Of a stretch of DNA of 64,000 nt, positions 33,701 through 36,670 are shown one piece after another (position 1 is the first letter of the stretch; each line of letters starts with the position of its first letter). Source of the stretch: Helicoverpa zea. Its lineage: Eukaryota; Arthropoda; Insecta; Lepidoptera; Noctuidae. The translations under genes were made by a program, and so were the position numbers. The stretch is taken from contig NC_061480.1 of assembly GCF_022581195.2 (NCBI RefSeq), positions 5,480,892 through 5,544,891 on the forward strand, given 5' to 3'. The notes under the pieces were generated by a model, which ran no database searches, was not told the origin of the DNA, and saw only the letters and a list, made by a program, of their open reading frames with translations.

Positions 33701-34764
33701 ATGATACAATGACTGATCAGGAAGATATGGAGAATTATGAGTCTTATACTAAACCTCCTATGTTACCTTATATACAGTACTTACCATATAGTGTTGAACT
33801 ATCAGATATTTTAGAAGAAGATGAGCCGTCATCTCGAGATCTCGATAGAAAGTCATCTGATGATCGGAATTCACAAATAAGGCAAGCTGCCGAAGATTTA
33901 CTTACCTACATAGAAGATAAAGTAGCTAAACACTTCGATGACGATTCTGAAGACGAATTCGATATCAGTTCGAGTTTAAAACGATCATCGATAAGCTTAA
34001 TCGATTTGAGGAACATCCCTGATTTACCGCCAAGCATGATAATTAAACCTAAAGTCGTGAAAGTCGACAAATCAACGTCTACTACAGAAATATCAGATTC
34101 TTTATCTGATATATCGAAGCGAATTGATTCCGGTTGCATGACAGAAGACACAACTCTAACTTCAAGTTCAGAAAAAAGTGCTCGAGCATTGGACAAACTA
34201 GAATCTTTACACAAATTCTTTTCAAGATCACGCTTGGAGATTATAGACGAAACTGAAGAACAAGCCGTAAAAGTTAAAAGTCCTAAACAAAAGGTGAATT
34301 CAGAAAGCGATAGCAACGGCCATGAATATAAAGCTGGAGCCAGTTTAGACGACGTTGAAGATCTACAAGATGACGAGAAAGCCAACGTTGCTTGCGGGGA
34401 CAGTGTAGCAGAGAAGTCTAAAGAAAAGGATGATATTAACAGTACGAAAGAAGAAGACAGTAAAATGAGTAAAAGTTTAGACGAAATCAAAGAGATTAGT
34501 GAAGATGATGACACCCAAGTTATAGACGATGATCGTGACATGAAAAAATGGAGTCCATCTCCTGAAGAAATTATGGAAATACATGAAAGATACAAATTAG
34601 CCATTAGTGCAGAAGCGAGTAAGAATCAGACGGAATCTGAAGAAGTTGTAACTAAAATTGATAATTCTGAAATTGAAAGAGAAATTGAACGAGCCATTTT
34701 ACATGAAATCGCTGAAACTTGCGAAGAAGTTCCCGTTAAGAAGACCAGACATACTTCAGTCTAA
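167..34764 (+). CDS. PLCE1: Phospholipase C epsilon-type gene, 3' two thirds (spliced, 5' partial)
   Basis: The enzyme hydrolyses phosphatidylinositol 4,5-bisphosphate to IP3 and diacylglycerol and is the Ras/Rho-responsive PLC class. Exons joined with consistent GT-AG signals and phase: 167-299, 1128-1257, 1791-1994, 2558-2711, 4800-4912, 5249-5353, 5878-6000, 6272-6405, 6618-6716, 7028-7140, 7529-7653, 8121-8274, 17683-17813, 18372-18465, 19018-19113, 19436-19545, 21180-21325, 22041-22231, 22732-22860, 23270-23439, 25375-25566, 26087-26306, 26800-26924, 27467-27674, 28111-28325, 28750-28897, 29414-29587, 30061-30187, 30789-30888, 31397-31499, then 31978-32097 (short end) or 32707-34764 (long end). 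This gives about 1,461 or 2,107 residues in the window. Order: EF-hands, X, acidic linker, Y, C2, RA1, RA2. Two RA domains after C2 separate epsilon from beta, gamma and delta PLCs. The RasGEF end lies upstream. The 9.4-kb intron 8275-17682 carries an antisense gene. Confidence 0.93.
850..1007. mobile_element. 158-bp MITE with TTA target duplication
   Basis: The terminal inverted repeat GGCCGGCAATACACGGACCG at the left matches the inverse of the right end over about 25 bp with one mismatch. TTA flanks both sides (847-849 and 1008-1010). Non-coding, PIF/Harbinger-like by duplication size. It lies in the intron after the quadruplicated exon. Confidence 0.85.
1128..2711 (+). CDS. PLCE1: PLC-epsilon exons 1128-1257, 1791-1994, 2558-2711 (region before the EF-hands)
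   Basis: These three exons read in one frame: a Pro/Glu-rich stretch (YNPEEVIPLKY), then a compact segment with HIISLVYGR and VHFVLPAYSYR, then VWAVGLHSVIRAL and KNKYTALYYEDGCC. The strand-rich segment followed by a helix with a conserved Trp is what the PH-like region of PLC-epsilon looks like, where the aromatic cluster precedes the EF-hands. Acceptors are TTTACAG, TCTTTCCAG and AATTCCAG. Donors are GTAAGT, GTGAGT and GTGAGT. Junction codons are completed correctly across both introns. Assignment to a PH fold is inference; membership of the gene is firm by phase and context. Confidence 0.85.
2853..2955. mobile_element. Foldback MITE with about 9-bp target duplication
   Basis: The left end AATAAAACTACTTTTACGGA is inverted at the right end (CCGTGAAAGTAGTTTTATT). 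TGACTTCTA is repeated at 2844-2852 and 2956-2964. An 8-9-bp duplication suggests hAT- or P-like integration. It is intronic in PLC-epsilon. Confidence 0.7.
2981..3038. repeat. Perfect 27-bp hairpin
   Basis: AAGTGAAACAAATTCTAATG plus CGTTTGC is followed by a 4-base loop (AGTA) and an exactly complementary arm ending at 3038. There are no mismatches in 27 bp. It is located 25 bp after the preceding MITE. Confidence 0.85.
3217..3393 (+). repeat. Interspersed repeat (GCGGGCGAAAGCTAGTAA end)
   Basis: The unit contains AACGGCTTGACCGATTTGGC and ends GGTGAAACCGCGGGCGAAAG followed by CTAGTA. This is a common lepidopteran retroposed repeat. Other pieces occur at 10612-10675, 15290-15420 and, inverted, at about 49345-49520. 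No coding capacity. Confidence 0.65.
3830..4188 (+). repeat. tRNA-derived SINE, second family
   Basis: A tRNA-like head begins GCCTCGTTGGTCTAGCTGTC with B box GGTTCGATTCC. The body contains TGCATCGGAGAGCACGTAAA and CCGGTCGTGTCGGATTGCCG. Partial copies occur at about 2183-2290, 17512-17600 and, inverted, 19205-19385. The copy at 3830 is full length or nearly so and directly abuts another SINE. Confidence 0.8.
4200..4584 (+). repeat. Full-length tRNA-derived SINE with perfect 11-bp target duplication
   Basis: It starts GTCGTGGTGGCCTAGTGGGT (A box), has B box GGTTCGATCCC, and ends in CCGACCCCAACATGATTGGG, AAAAGGCTCG and a GATGAT tail. ACTTTCTGAAA is repeated exactly at 4189-4199 and 4585-4595. 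This is the reference copy for a family present more than a dozen times in the window. Confidence 0.88.
4800..5353 (+). CDS. PLCE1: PLC-epsilon exons 4800-4912 and 5249-5353, Ser/Thr-rich linker
   Basis: Two short exons encode a polar, serine-rich and probably disordered stretch (KNKSTSELK; SYSSSMSHHH-like; TAAATSIMAG) between the PH-like region and the EF-hands. Phase is 0 at entry and 2 at exit of the first exon, and the second starts by completing a serine codon. No domain is visible. The sequence is open only in this frame and matches both neighbouring phases, which is the main support. Confidence 0.78.
5878..7653 (+). CDS. PLCE1: PLC-epsilon EF-hand region, exons 5878-6000, 6272-6405, 6618-6716, 7028-7140, 7529-7653
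   Basis: The five exons encode the helical EF-hand block that precedes the catalytic core. The first contains LDFMDFVTLFRSFS and the second LVMRSELRDIFEQL, both typical of the degenerate EF-hands of PLCs. The last encodes LSFEGFVRFLTDKDNYAF, the usual final EF-hand helix directly before the X box. The acidic calcium loops are not canonical, as is usual in this family. A serine/arginine-rich insertion (residues around SRSSPELFRSRA) lies between the pairs. Confidence 0.88.
8121..8274 (+). CDS. PLCE1: PLC-epsilon catalytic X box, first exon
   Basis: This exon encodes PLSQYYIASSHNTYLTGHQL followed by KGESSVELYSQ, the opening signature of the PI-PLC X box. The SHNTYL motif supplies the first catalytic histidine and the calcium-binding asparagine (His311 and Asn312 in PLC-delta1 numbering, from family knowledge). 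It ends CAG|GTAAGT in phase 0. The following intron runs 9.4 kb to 17682 and contains the whole antisense CstF50 gene. Confidence 0.95.
8562..8567 (-). promoter_or_regulatory. Probable CstF50 polyadenylation signal
   Basis: An AATAAA on the minus strand lies about 395 bp after the CstF50 stop, in AT-rich sequence. It would place the CstF50 3' end within 0.3 kb of the PLC-epsilon exon ending at 8274, so the two transcripts do not share exons. Confidence 0.5.
8962..9052 (-). CDS. CstF50: CstF50 last exon
   Basis: The acceptor TTTCTTCACAG is followed by RFIVHSGTAPAFLTCSDDYR, ARFWYRRNTH and TAA (8964-8962). The FLTCSDDxRARFWYRR end is the invariant C-terminus of CstF50, with four extra residues here. 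The 2-kb intron before it (9053-11046) holds a retrotransposon ORF in the opposite orientation. Confidence 0.95.
8962..16556 (-). CDS. CstF50: Cleavage stimulation factor subunit 1 (CstF50), complete spliced gene nested in a PLC-epsilon intron
   Basis: CstF50 is the WD40 subunit of the nuclear cleavage stimulation factor that binds G/U-rich elements in pre-mRNA 3'-end formation. Minus-strand exons in order: 16556-16480, 16250-16164, 15722-15619, 15147-14993, 14533-14442, 14122-13984 (or the alternative copy 13708-13570), 13198-13038, 12638-12488, 11954-11861, 11197-11047, 9052-8962. They join in perfect phase to 434 codons including the stop, close to the human 431 residues. The N-terminus is the CstF50 dimerisation region (NRELLYRMIISQLYYDGF). 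WD repeats include ATGSVDASIKILD, ASGSADGCVKLWD and TSGLDSSIKLWE, and the end is TCSDDYRARFWYRR. The start ATG at 16556 matches the family start. Confidence 0.95.
9329..10489 (+). pseudogene. Gag-like retrotransposon ORF with one in-frame stop
   Basis: The frame runs 298 codons from ATG 9329 to TAG at 10223-10225 and continues in the same frame to 10489 (87 more codons). The N-terminal part is helical (LLAFINHAIDYMDEVSIVQI, SAKLLLFTSLG), then coiled coil (LLKDITCLKESLEDMKSK), an Ala/Pro/Thr-rich basic linker, and after the stop HTTTVEQIVEYVRSKT, FMVRVPTHHIETFL and FWPKGVVYRRFRG. This architecture is a repeated family in lepidopteran genomes, associated with non-LTR elements. The TAG replaces one codon without disturbing the frame. 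An (AAATA)n tail ends the element at about 10613. It lies antisense to CstF50, inside its last intron. Confidence 0.7.
11047..11954 (-). CDS. CstF50: CstF50 exons 9-10 (late WD40 repeats)
   Basis: Exon 9 (11954-11861) encodes YLLTSGLDSSIKLWELASSR and QYTGAGTT. Exon 10 (11197-11047) encodes KQEHHAQAVFNHTEDYVMFP, TTSLCTWHSRSA and QLMSLGHNGAV. The FNHTEDYVxxPDE block is diagnostic of CstF50. Donors are GTAAAT and GTAAGA. Confidence 0.94.
12051..12480 (-). repeat. SINE copy split by a foldback element and abutting a CstF50 splice donor
   Basis: Minus-oriented SINE body (3' part near 12060-12080, remainder 12254-12480), interrupted at about 12081-12253 by an insert with nested inverted repeats. 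CCGGTACAGACAAACCT at 12107 and its inverse ends at 12245, and a second hairpin has the arm CTATTCACTCACTTATAAAG. The SINE lacks its tRNA head and ends seven bases from the exon-8 donor at 12487. Confidence 0.7.
12488..13198 (-). CDS. CstF50: CstF50 exons 7-8 (central WD40 repeats)
   Basis: Exon 7 (13198-13038) encodes DAEQVLCVAFHPLGDHIIAS, TQPVIRLYDV and HTKQVNSIQ. Exon 8 (12638-12488) encodes FSPNGKYFASGSADGCVKLW, CFNTFINAHDG and EVCSVAFTRNSK. Both are well-formed WD40 repeats with GH/WD-like ends. The donor of exon 8 is GTTTGT, weaker than average, and the intron from about seven bases onward is SINE sequence. A copy of part of exon 7 lies at about 12778-12826. Confidence 0.93.
12778..13012. 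repeat. Partial exon-7 duplicate and GGTCAA-rich repeat
   Basis: Positions 12778-12826 repeat a stretch of CstF50 exon 7 (shared core GACTGGCTGAGTGCT followed by CGACGCTAT). Positions 12890-13012 are a run of degenerate units built on GGAAAGGTCAAGGTCAAA. The same GGTCAA run, again followed by the CCGTATAGAATTGA sequence of the exon 7 end, sits inside the broken exon-6 copy at 13810-13900. This shows that pieces of the locus have been shuffled together. Confidence 0.7.
13570..14122 (-). CDS. CstF50: CstF50 exon 6, two intact alternative copies and one broken copy
   Basis: Copy B (14122-13984) and copy A (13708-13570) are both 139 bp with acceptor CCTAG and donor GTAAGT. Each encodes Y-D/H-HTDEITALDFHPREQ and on through ASRDCCIKLFDITK to KKAYKSIT. 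They differ by one residue (Asp in B, His in A) while about nine other codons differ synonymously. Copy C (13952-13740) lies between them. It has lost the middle of the exon and carries an unrelated repeat insert. The introns separating the copies are only 31 bp. Because 139 is not a multiple of three, using both A and B would shift the frame, so only one can be used per mRNA. B keeps the more usual YDHTDE sequence. Confidence 0.88.
14442..15722 (-). CDS. CstF50: CstF50 exons 3-5 (linker and first WD40 repeat)
   Basis: Exon 3 (15722-15619) encodes LLNLMMVGLQHEPDRK and AEHLLGTTGF. Exon 4 (15147-14993) encodes LEYEMDAS, YVTSHKMACRAGAFSACGQL and ATGSVDASIK, the opening WD40 repeat. Exon 5 (14533-14442) encodes ILDVERMLAK and QGHPVIRTL. 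Phases at all joins are consistent. A short SINE scrap carrying a degenerate tRNA head lies just after exon 4, around 14920-14980. Confidence 0.93.
16164..16556 (-). CDS. CstF50: CstF50 exons 1-2 (N-terminal homodimerisation domain)
   Basis: Exon 1 (16556-16480) starts ATGAAGGAAACT and encodes VKNRELLYRMII. Exon 2 (16250-16164) continues SQLYYDGFQPIAATLAAAVH and ends PPCPPSDR. This N-terminal helix pair mediates CstF50 dimerisation in animals. Donors are GTATGA and GTCAGT. The start is the first ATG in frame after a short AT-rich leader, and no upstream in-frame extension is apparent. Confidence 0.93.
17225..17600 (+). repeat. SINE fragments before the second PLC-X exon
   Basis: A worn copy of the first SINE family (about 17236-17450) is followed by a chimeric fragment with the second family's head (CATCGTTGGTCTGCTGTCGC) joined to the GACTCCAACATAGTTGGGG end of the first. 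The stretch 17600-17682 is ordinary intron. Confidence 0.6.
17683..18465 (+). CDS. PLCE1: PLC-epsilon catalytic X box, exons 17683-17813 and 18372-18465
   Basis: The first exon contains CRCVELDCWDGDDG and IYHGHTFTTKI; the second contains LILSIENHCSLPQQQ. They supply Glu and Asp of the VELDCWDG motif, the second catalytic histidine of YHGHT, and the Glu of IENHCS, so every catalytic and calcium-ligand position known from PLC-delta1 is kept. The enzyme is predicted to be active. The join to exon 8121-8274 is phase 0 and gives an uninterrupted X box despite the long intron. Confidence 0.95.
19018..19545 (+). CDS. PLCE1: PLC-epsilon X-box end and start of X-Y linker, exons 19018-19113 and 19436-19545
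   Basis: Exon 19018-19113 (exactly 32 codons) contains VFGEKLVTSF and LPSPEQLKYK; exon 19436-19545 opens VLVKNKKLLPIES. This is the standard end of the PLC X domain (LxSPxxLKxK, then KxLxKxKKL). The sequence then becomes Gly/Ser-rich (GASSAQGYGG) and enters the linker. A minus-oriented SINE fragment fills much of the intron between the two exons. Confidence 0.92.
19807..21050. mobile_element. About 390-bp TA-flanked MITE interrupted by another transposon
   Basis: The ends CAAGGTGTTGATTTGCATTT and the inverse CAAATCAACAGCTTG are flanked by TA. Removing 19968-20826 leaves a 385-bp element that aligns with two uninterrupted copies at 37672-38065 and 45095-45486. TA duplications suggest a Tc1/mariner-type MITE. 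Confidence 0.85.
19968..20826. mobile_element. 859-bp Spy-like element inserted between AAA and TTT without target duplication
   Basis: The termini are GGAGATGGCCAAA and its inverse TTTGGCCATCTCC, with a further shared inner block AAAAACCCAGAGTCGACA / TGTCGATTCTGGGTTTTT. In the host MITE the sequence reads AATGAAA before and TTTATGAAT after. The two empty paralogues read AATGAAATTTATGA at the same place (AAATTT at 37831-37836 and 45253-45258). No host base is duplicated. Precise insertion into AAATTT without duplication is the published hallmark of the Spy group related to PIF/Harbinger. No transposase frame remains. Confidence 0.82.
21180..21325 (+). CDS. PLCE1: PLC-epsilon acidic X-Y linker exon
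   Basis: The exon encodes a Ser/Asn-rich stretch (NRTSSIMSNQSAGSS) followed by an acidic run (SDEDYDEDDEELDG). Negatively charged X-Y linkers hold several PLC isozymes in an autoinhibited state by electrostatic repulsion from the membrane (family knowledge), so this exon probably carries that role. Acceptor CACTCCTCAG and donor GATG|GTGAGA are good, and phases match both neighbours. Two further copies of its 3' part follow in the intron. Confidence 0.9.
21361..21596 (+). repeat. Two decayed tandem copies of the acidic linker exon
   Basis: Two units each begin GGAGTTAGGACCTTGTCCAA followed by ATAATAAA (21361 and 21464). The first retains only the acidic end of the exon (about 21389-21425). 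The second (21492-21596) retains most of it from the AGCAACAGA codons to a GTGAGA donor, with mainly synonymous differences and one Asp-to-Gly change. Neither has a pyrimidine-rich acceptor. A SINE begins about ten bases after the last donor. Confidence 0.82.
21606..22375 (-). repeat. Two truncated SINE copies
   Basis: CTCCCGAGCCTTTTTCCCAA at 21615 and CTCCCGAGCCTTTTCCCAAC at 22251 start minus-oriented fragments of about 100 and 130 bp. The second sits just after the donor of exon 22041-22231. The stretch 21706-22040 between them has only AT-rich intron with GGGAG-type repeats. Confidence 0.65.
22041..22860 (+). CDS. PLCE1: PLC-epsilon linker end and start of Y box, exons 22041-22231 and 22732-22860
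   Basis: Exon 22041-22231 contains KELHKILNSMED and IARELSDMVTYVQ. Exon 22732-22860 begins AIKFRGLNPLSP and continues with a Pro/Ser-rich insertion (FESSESSDSTTT). LSDMVxYxxAxKFxG is the standard entry to the PLC Y domain. The serine-rich insertion inside the Y box is characteristic of epsilon isozymes. Acceptors CTTTCTTTCAG and ATTTTACAG and donors GTAATT and GTAAGA fit the phases. Confidence 0.9.
23270..23439 (+). CDS. PLCE1: PLC-epsilon Y-box exon (parent of the tandem array)
   Basis: The 170-bp exon encodes a Cys/His-containing insert (HHPCYRCSSVNEAIGKK) and then HTETQLVRTYPAG. The LVRTYPAG end leads into GLRIDSSN of the next coding exon, forming the lipid-binding part of the Y box. Acceptor ATTTTACAG and donor GG|GTGAGT are strong. 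The exon 3' half plus donor has been copied nine more times downstream. Only this copy has both a normal acceptor and an intact frame, so I take it as the functional one. Confidence 0.9.
23440..24664 (+). repeat. Ten-donor tandem array derived from a PLC-epsilon exon
   Basis: After the real exon, nine more degenerate copies of its 3' half and the first bases of the intron follow, with splice-donor positions at 23563, 23684, 23773, 23862, 24082, 24205, 24425, 24548 and 24664 (the parent is at 23440). All but the last read CCGGGTGAGT or very close; the last is GTAAGT. Spacing is about 89, 116-123 or 220 bp. Two copies (about 23930-24081 and 24275-24424) extend nearly to the exon 5' end, including AATAGCCCA, the CATGCTA(C/T)CGCTGCT segment and GCAAGAAGATCTGCAG. 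A shared intron motif TTTATTTGGCTAGGCGGTTCC marks each unit. None has a pyrimidine-rich acceptor. Confidence 0.88.
24700..25205 (+). repeat. Two tRNA-headed SINEs in the intron after the array
   Basis: A worn copy of the common SINE family spans about 24714-24860. It is followed by a different, well-preserved SINE at about 24921-25200. The latter has an A-box-like TGGCGCAATGG and a clear B box GGTTCGATTCC within a cloverleaf-like head (T arm CCGGG/CCCGG), and ends in an A-rich tail. The head is a SINE head rather than a functional tRNA because the unit continues for 200 bp with no terminator. Confidence 0.6.
25375..25566 (+). CDS. PLCE1: PLC-epsilon Y-box end
   Basis: The exon contains LRIDSSNFDPVTFW, CGVQLVALNYQTED and GYVRKPSVMW, the most conserved block of the PLC Y domain (SSNxxPxxFWxxGxQLVALNxQT and NGxxGYVxKP). 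It completes the TIM-barrel. Donor AGGAG|GTGAGT. Phase 2 entry is met by the exon ending at 23439, which skips the whole duplicated array. Confidence 0.96.
26087..26924 (+). CDS. PLCE1: PLC-epsilon C2 domain, exons 26087-26306 and 26800-26924
   Basis: The first exon encodes LTLAVISGQYV, YNAFVEVEILGVPADC and NALNPIWNETFNFK; the second INFPELAFLRFDIFDADTN and PLQCLRPGYRHVRL. These are the canonical strands of the C2 domain that closes the PLC core (VxVxVxGxPxD, NPxWxExFxF, LRFxVxD, GYRHxxL). The intron between them contains a short piece resembling the 3' end of an RTE retrotransposon (about 26375-26400). Confidence 0.95.
27467..28325 (+). CDS. PLCE1: PLC-epsilon first Ras-association domain, exons 27467-27674 and 28111-28325
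   Basis: After a linker with SLLIFSRCSEE, the exons encode RKIHFLVVYAVARHEAYSIL, then TQDTTANE and AIAQCLTKAGVCRSARGSYVMVEEV. This is the ubiquitin-like RA fold: a first strand pair, VTxDTTAxE, a helix, and a YxLVEE-type strand. The second exon ends with a basic segment that continues to TSI. RA domains bind activated Ras-family GTPases. Confidence 0.9.
28750..30187 (+). CDS. PLCE1: PLC-epsilon second Ras-association domain, exons 28750-28897, 29414-29587, 30061-30187
   Basis: A Ser/Glu-rich linker (SDEESSTQEEE) leads into FLVCVHNVSHEIPYAILKVP, YVVYQALTKA and RFVLVEELEWGG. GWKTLGRFVLQEKG closes the fold. The pattern of strands plus the VYQALTKA helix is the second RA domain of PLC-epsilon, which in vertebrates is the main Ras-binding module. 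All three exons are in phase and have good splice sites (GTTCCAG, CATATTTCAG acceptors). Confidence 0.9.
30188..31204. repeat. SINE fragments and a retroposon 3' end between PLC-epsilon tail exons
   Basis: Minus SINE fragments lie at about 30192-30370 and 30594-30715. From 30939 to about 31204 there is a plus-oriented repeat with CAAATGACCCCTCCCGCTGT, GTCAGACTCTTACTGACTAA and an AATAAA/T-rich end. The same repeat recurs inverted at 11265-11402 and 52484-52640 and directly at 55441-55600. The coding exon 30789-30888 lies between the pieces and is unaffected. Confidence 0.6.
30789..31499 (+). CDS. PLCE1: PLC-epsilon post-RA tail, exons 30789-30888 and 31397-31499
   Basis: Two small exons encode a Gly/Thr-rich segment (TTGFPLGGFGA) and a basic segment (RRVSTAPLGKGIGRAKGH, SYMQKRTSTRE). 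No domain is recognised. The second exon ends in phase 0 at GAG|GTAGGT, so it can be spliced in frame to either of two downstream C-terminal exons (31978 or 32707). Confidence 0.82.
31978..32097 (+). CDS. PLCE1: PLC-epsilon short alternative terminal exon
   Basis: Acceptor TCTTGCAG. The exon reads VHSEGESGGAGVSAGAEALA, then a basic helix (RFKRLSLRKLRAW), and stops with TGA at 32095-32097. It is GC-rich, unlike its neighbours. A polyadenylation signal AATAAA lies at 32286-32291, so it could be a complete last exon. An internal CAG|GTGGCG after the residues EALAAQ is a possible weak phase-0 donor that would join to 32707 and bypass the stop. The end at TGA excludes the exon at 32707 when the whole exon is used. 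Confidence 0.75.
   Translation: MHSEGESGGAGVSAGAEALAAQVARFKRLSLRKLRAWRS
32286..32291 (+). promoter_or_regulatory. AATAAA polyadenylation signal for the short form
   Basis: An exact AATAAA occurs 189 bp after the TGA of the short terminal exon and upstream of a GC-rich MITE. It would allow a transcript ending here. Cleavage has not been demonstrated. Confidence 0.45.
32332..32518. mobile_element. 187-bp GC-rich MITE with TAA target duplication
   Basis: The ends are GGGTCAATCCCCACTGAAAG and its inverse at the right end, and the inverted repeat continues through AGCAGCGGCCGGCAGCGGCC for about 45 bp. TAA flanks both sides (32329-32331 and 32519-32521). The interior is almost pure G/C (GCGCGGCGGGCGCCGCGC). 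A 3-bp TWA duplication is typical of PIF/Harbinger MITEs. It lies between the two alternative C-terminal exons of PLC-epsilon. Confidence 0.85.
32707..34764 (+). CDS. PLCE1: PLC-epsilon long alternative terminal exon, 685-codon acidic disordered tail
   Basis: Acceptor TTCTTCTCCAG at 32706. The frame is open for 685 codons to TAA at 34762. It opens VFRRLGTRLANHRASLSSEL and LWDFIRIDRDRRR, then becomes very rich in Ser, Asp, Glu, Lys and Thr (for example SDISKTKSDS, EFDISSSLKRSS, EDDDTQVIDDD, SPSPEEIMEIHERYK). No catalytic or known domain is visible. Repeated short hydrophobic-acidic motifs (LMEFL, LMDFL, LVEML; LIDFFFTI) look like repeated linear motifs. Entry is phase 0, so exon 31397-31499 can splice directly here. 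The AT-rich codon use differs from the GC-rich short exon. Whether it is joined to PLC-epsilon or begins its own transcript should be tested with RNA. Confidence 0.8.
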   Translation, partial: VFRRLGTRLANHRASLSSELGSLWDFIRIDRDRRRSAPSASTYEAIQSDTRSPVRLARDLLQVVQETVFSKKFEESPKRCPLVKEESDLSSDGEEGTERRIANLIDFFFTIVKSQRGERKSSGGSCFKSEVTPEETKQFVPSKMNTELEAKMETLMDFLATTGCMEKENEVGDNKITLMEFLFGPEDPKPSIEINDVETGLNENNINVKDLTYIDDTPEEEAETLVEMLIKYMENYTTKEKFHSKSLTPSLSEKSKSDITISKLETFSDISKTKSDSTLTHTQDTVIDRGEDSSTDRRISETVVDLSNVKNDLEMIFEEAVTRVCEIKKLEDDTMTDQEDMENYESYTKPPMLPYIQYLPYSVELSDILEEDEPSSRDLDRKSSDDRNSQIRQAAEDLLTYIEDKVAKHFDDDSEDEFDISSSLKRSSISLIDLRNIPDLPPSMIIKPKVVKVDKSTSTTEISDSLSDISKRIDSGCMTEDTTLTSSSEKSARALDKLESLHKFFSRSRLEIIDETEEQAVKVKSPKQKVNSESDSNGHEYKAGASLDDVEDLQDDEKANVACGDSVAEKSKEKDDINSTKEEDSKMSKSLDEIKEISEDDDTQVIDDDRDMKKWSPSPEEIMEIHERYKLAISAEASKNQTESEEVVTKIDNSEIEREIERAILHEIAETCEEVPVKKTRHTSV

Positions 34765-35460
34765 AGATATTAAAAAAAATGGATTTTATAGTACAAAAAT
34801 TATATCAACAAGGAAAAATAAACCTAGATTGACTGCTATTGCCAGACATAAAGCAACCGTAAGTAATATCTATGATAGTATTTAAAACAAATGAAAATTG
34901 TGACGTCAAACTATTATTCTACTCATTTTAACGTCAACTAGACAGTTTGTTGACATAATGCAAAGGCGATTCGGTACTGATACTATAAGAAAAATATAAC
35001 AATTGAAGACAGAAAATACAGAAACTAAAACTACTACAAAATTATATTTTACAGGGAGGATTCTTCTAAAAATATCATCAGGTAGTCGTTACATTTTTAA
35101 ATACAACTCAATAAATAATAATCATGACGTTTCAAAAACTACACAAATATAGAGAGCGTCATGATAATTGTACGTTTTTATAAAAGTCTAGAAGAAACTT
35201 CAGAATCATGCAAAGAAGAAATACAGGTACACCGCAAACAAACGCATTATTAACTTAACTACGATATTTGACATTTCAAAGATATCATTGACATTGCAAT
35301 TCTGAAGTCAAAACTATCAATTTCTTGACATGATAGAGCTAAAATATAGAAAAATACTACACAAAATATAAATCTTAAGAAATGTCTGTCACTTCTTAGT
35401 GATAAGCAAACAAATAGTGAGATTTTATAAAAAAATAAATAAATTTTATTATAAAATATT
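34765..35460 (+). other. 3' untranslated region of the long PLC-epsilon form
   Basis: AT-rich sequence without open frames follows the TAA. An AATAAA within a run of A/T at 35434-35439 is the most likely polyadenylation signal, with another AATAAA near 35533. Several ATTTA-like stretches are present. The limits are estimates. Confidence 0.5.
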
Positions 35461-36670
35461 ATAATTATAATATTAATAGGTTTTAATAGTTGTAATTGTA
35501 CGCGTGGTTTGTAATAGACTGGCCTTTTAACAATAATAAACTATCTATTTTTTAATTTGCCTGACTTCTAACAAATAAATACCGTACGGGTCGAGCTAAA
35601 TAAAACCGTTTAAAAAGGTGGAGGTTCTCAATTCGGATGTTTGAATTACCTACATATTTTCTAAAATTCAAACCGTCACTGTTTTTACTATGAATGCATT
35701 GGAAACATATTCACAGTTCAAACTTGCTGGAAACAGCCTAAATACTCGCAAATAATCTGAATAATTTCCTTAGTCTTTTTTCACGTGACCGTACGCGACT
35801 GTCATAGCGAAATTCCATCAAAATTTATTGATCCCCAACAAATGTGCGCGAACAATTTACAAAATGTTTACGCGTCTTCGCGAGTCAACTGCGCACAAAG
35901 ATCGTAATTTCGCCGACACTAAAAATGTTCGTACGCAATTTCCTGCTGTTTGCTAGAGCGAGTAGACCAGAAGAAACATTTGCGTCTGTCACAATGGCGC
36001 ACACCGGTGTAATTTGGCCTTTTCGGTCAGGCAAATTTGATATTAACTCTGACACTACATGGCTTGTTAGGTGATTAAACCTGCAGCTCACTCGATAAGA
36101 AGGAGATTATTTTGAAATAGCCAGTCTATTACTGATCACGTTTTATAATCTATCCTTTTATATTTTAACTGGACTTTTTAACCATTTTATGGCAACTAAA
36201 AGTATTTAGAAAAAAAAACAGGATTCTACAATATGTGAATTGAATTTTCATTCAATTGTGTAGGAAACAGTCATCATTCATTTAAAAGGAATTCTTATTT
36301 CAAATCTCAGAAACGACAGGTTCTGTTATGCAATATGAATTTTCAAAAAAAGACCTTTAGGTATTTTTACCGCGGAAATCACAATTATTTCAATATTAAA
36401 AAAGTATTATATGATAAACTTGATACCTACATATCTTCTTCCTAAAAGCATATCTACAAAATATCATAATATAATAAAATAATTCCCAGCCATAGTCCAG
36501 TTAAAGTATAAATGGGTAGAAAAAATACATTGTCAAGATAATATTTTAGGAGGAATGGTAGAAATTGACAGTGACAGAATGCAAGTAGGTACATAAAATC
36601 CTGGGAAATAATTTTTACTACGTTTAATGTTTTGTTAAGTTACGTTAGGTACCATTTTTGAGAAGAGCTA
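35461..36670. other. Gene-poor stretch
   Basis: No convincing gene. The part around 35,800-36,070 (GCTAGAGCGAGTAGACCAGA) shares sequence with 21,968-22,005 and is an uncharacterised repeat. The remainder is AT-rich. Confidence 0.5.

Noticed and set aside
33906..34604. 232-codon minus-strand open frame opposite the long PLC-epsilon exon
   Set aside because: Its Ser/Leu-rich composition is the mirror image of the Asp/Ser/Glu-rich plus-strand frame, which is longer and correctly spliced.
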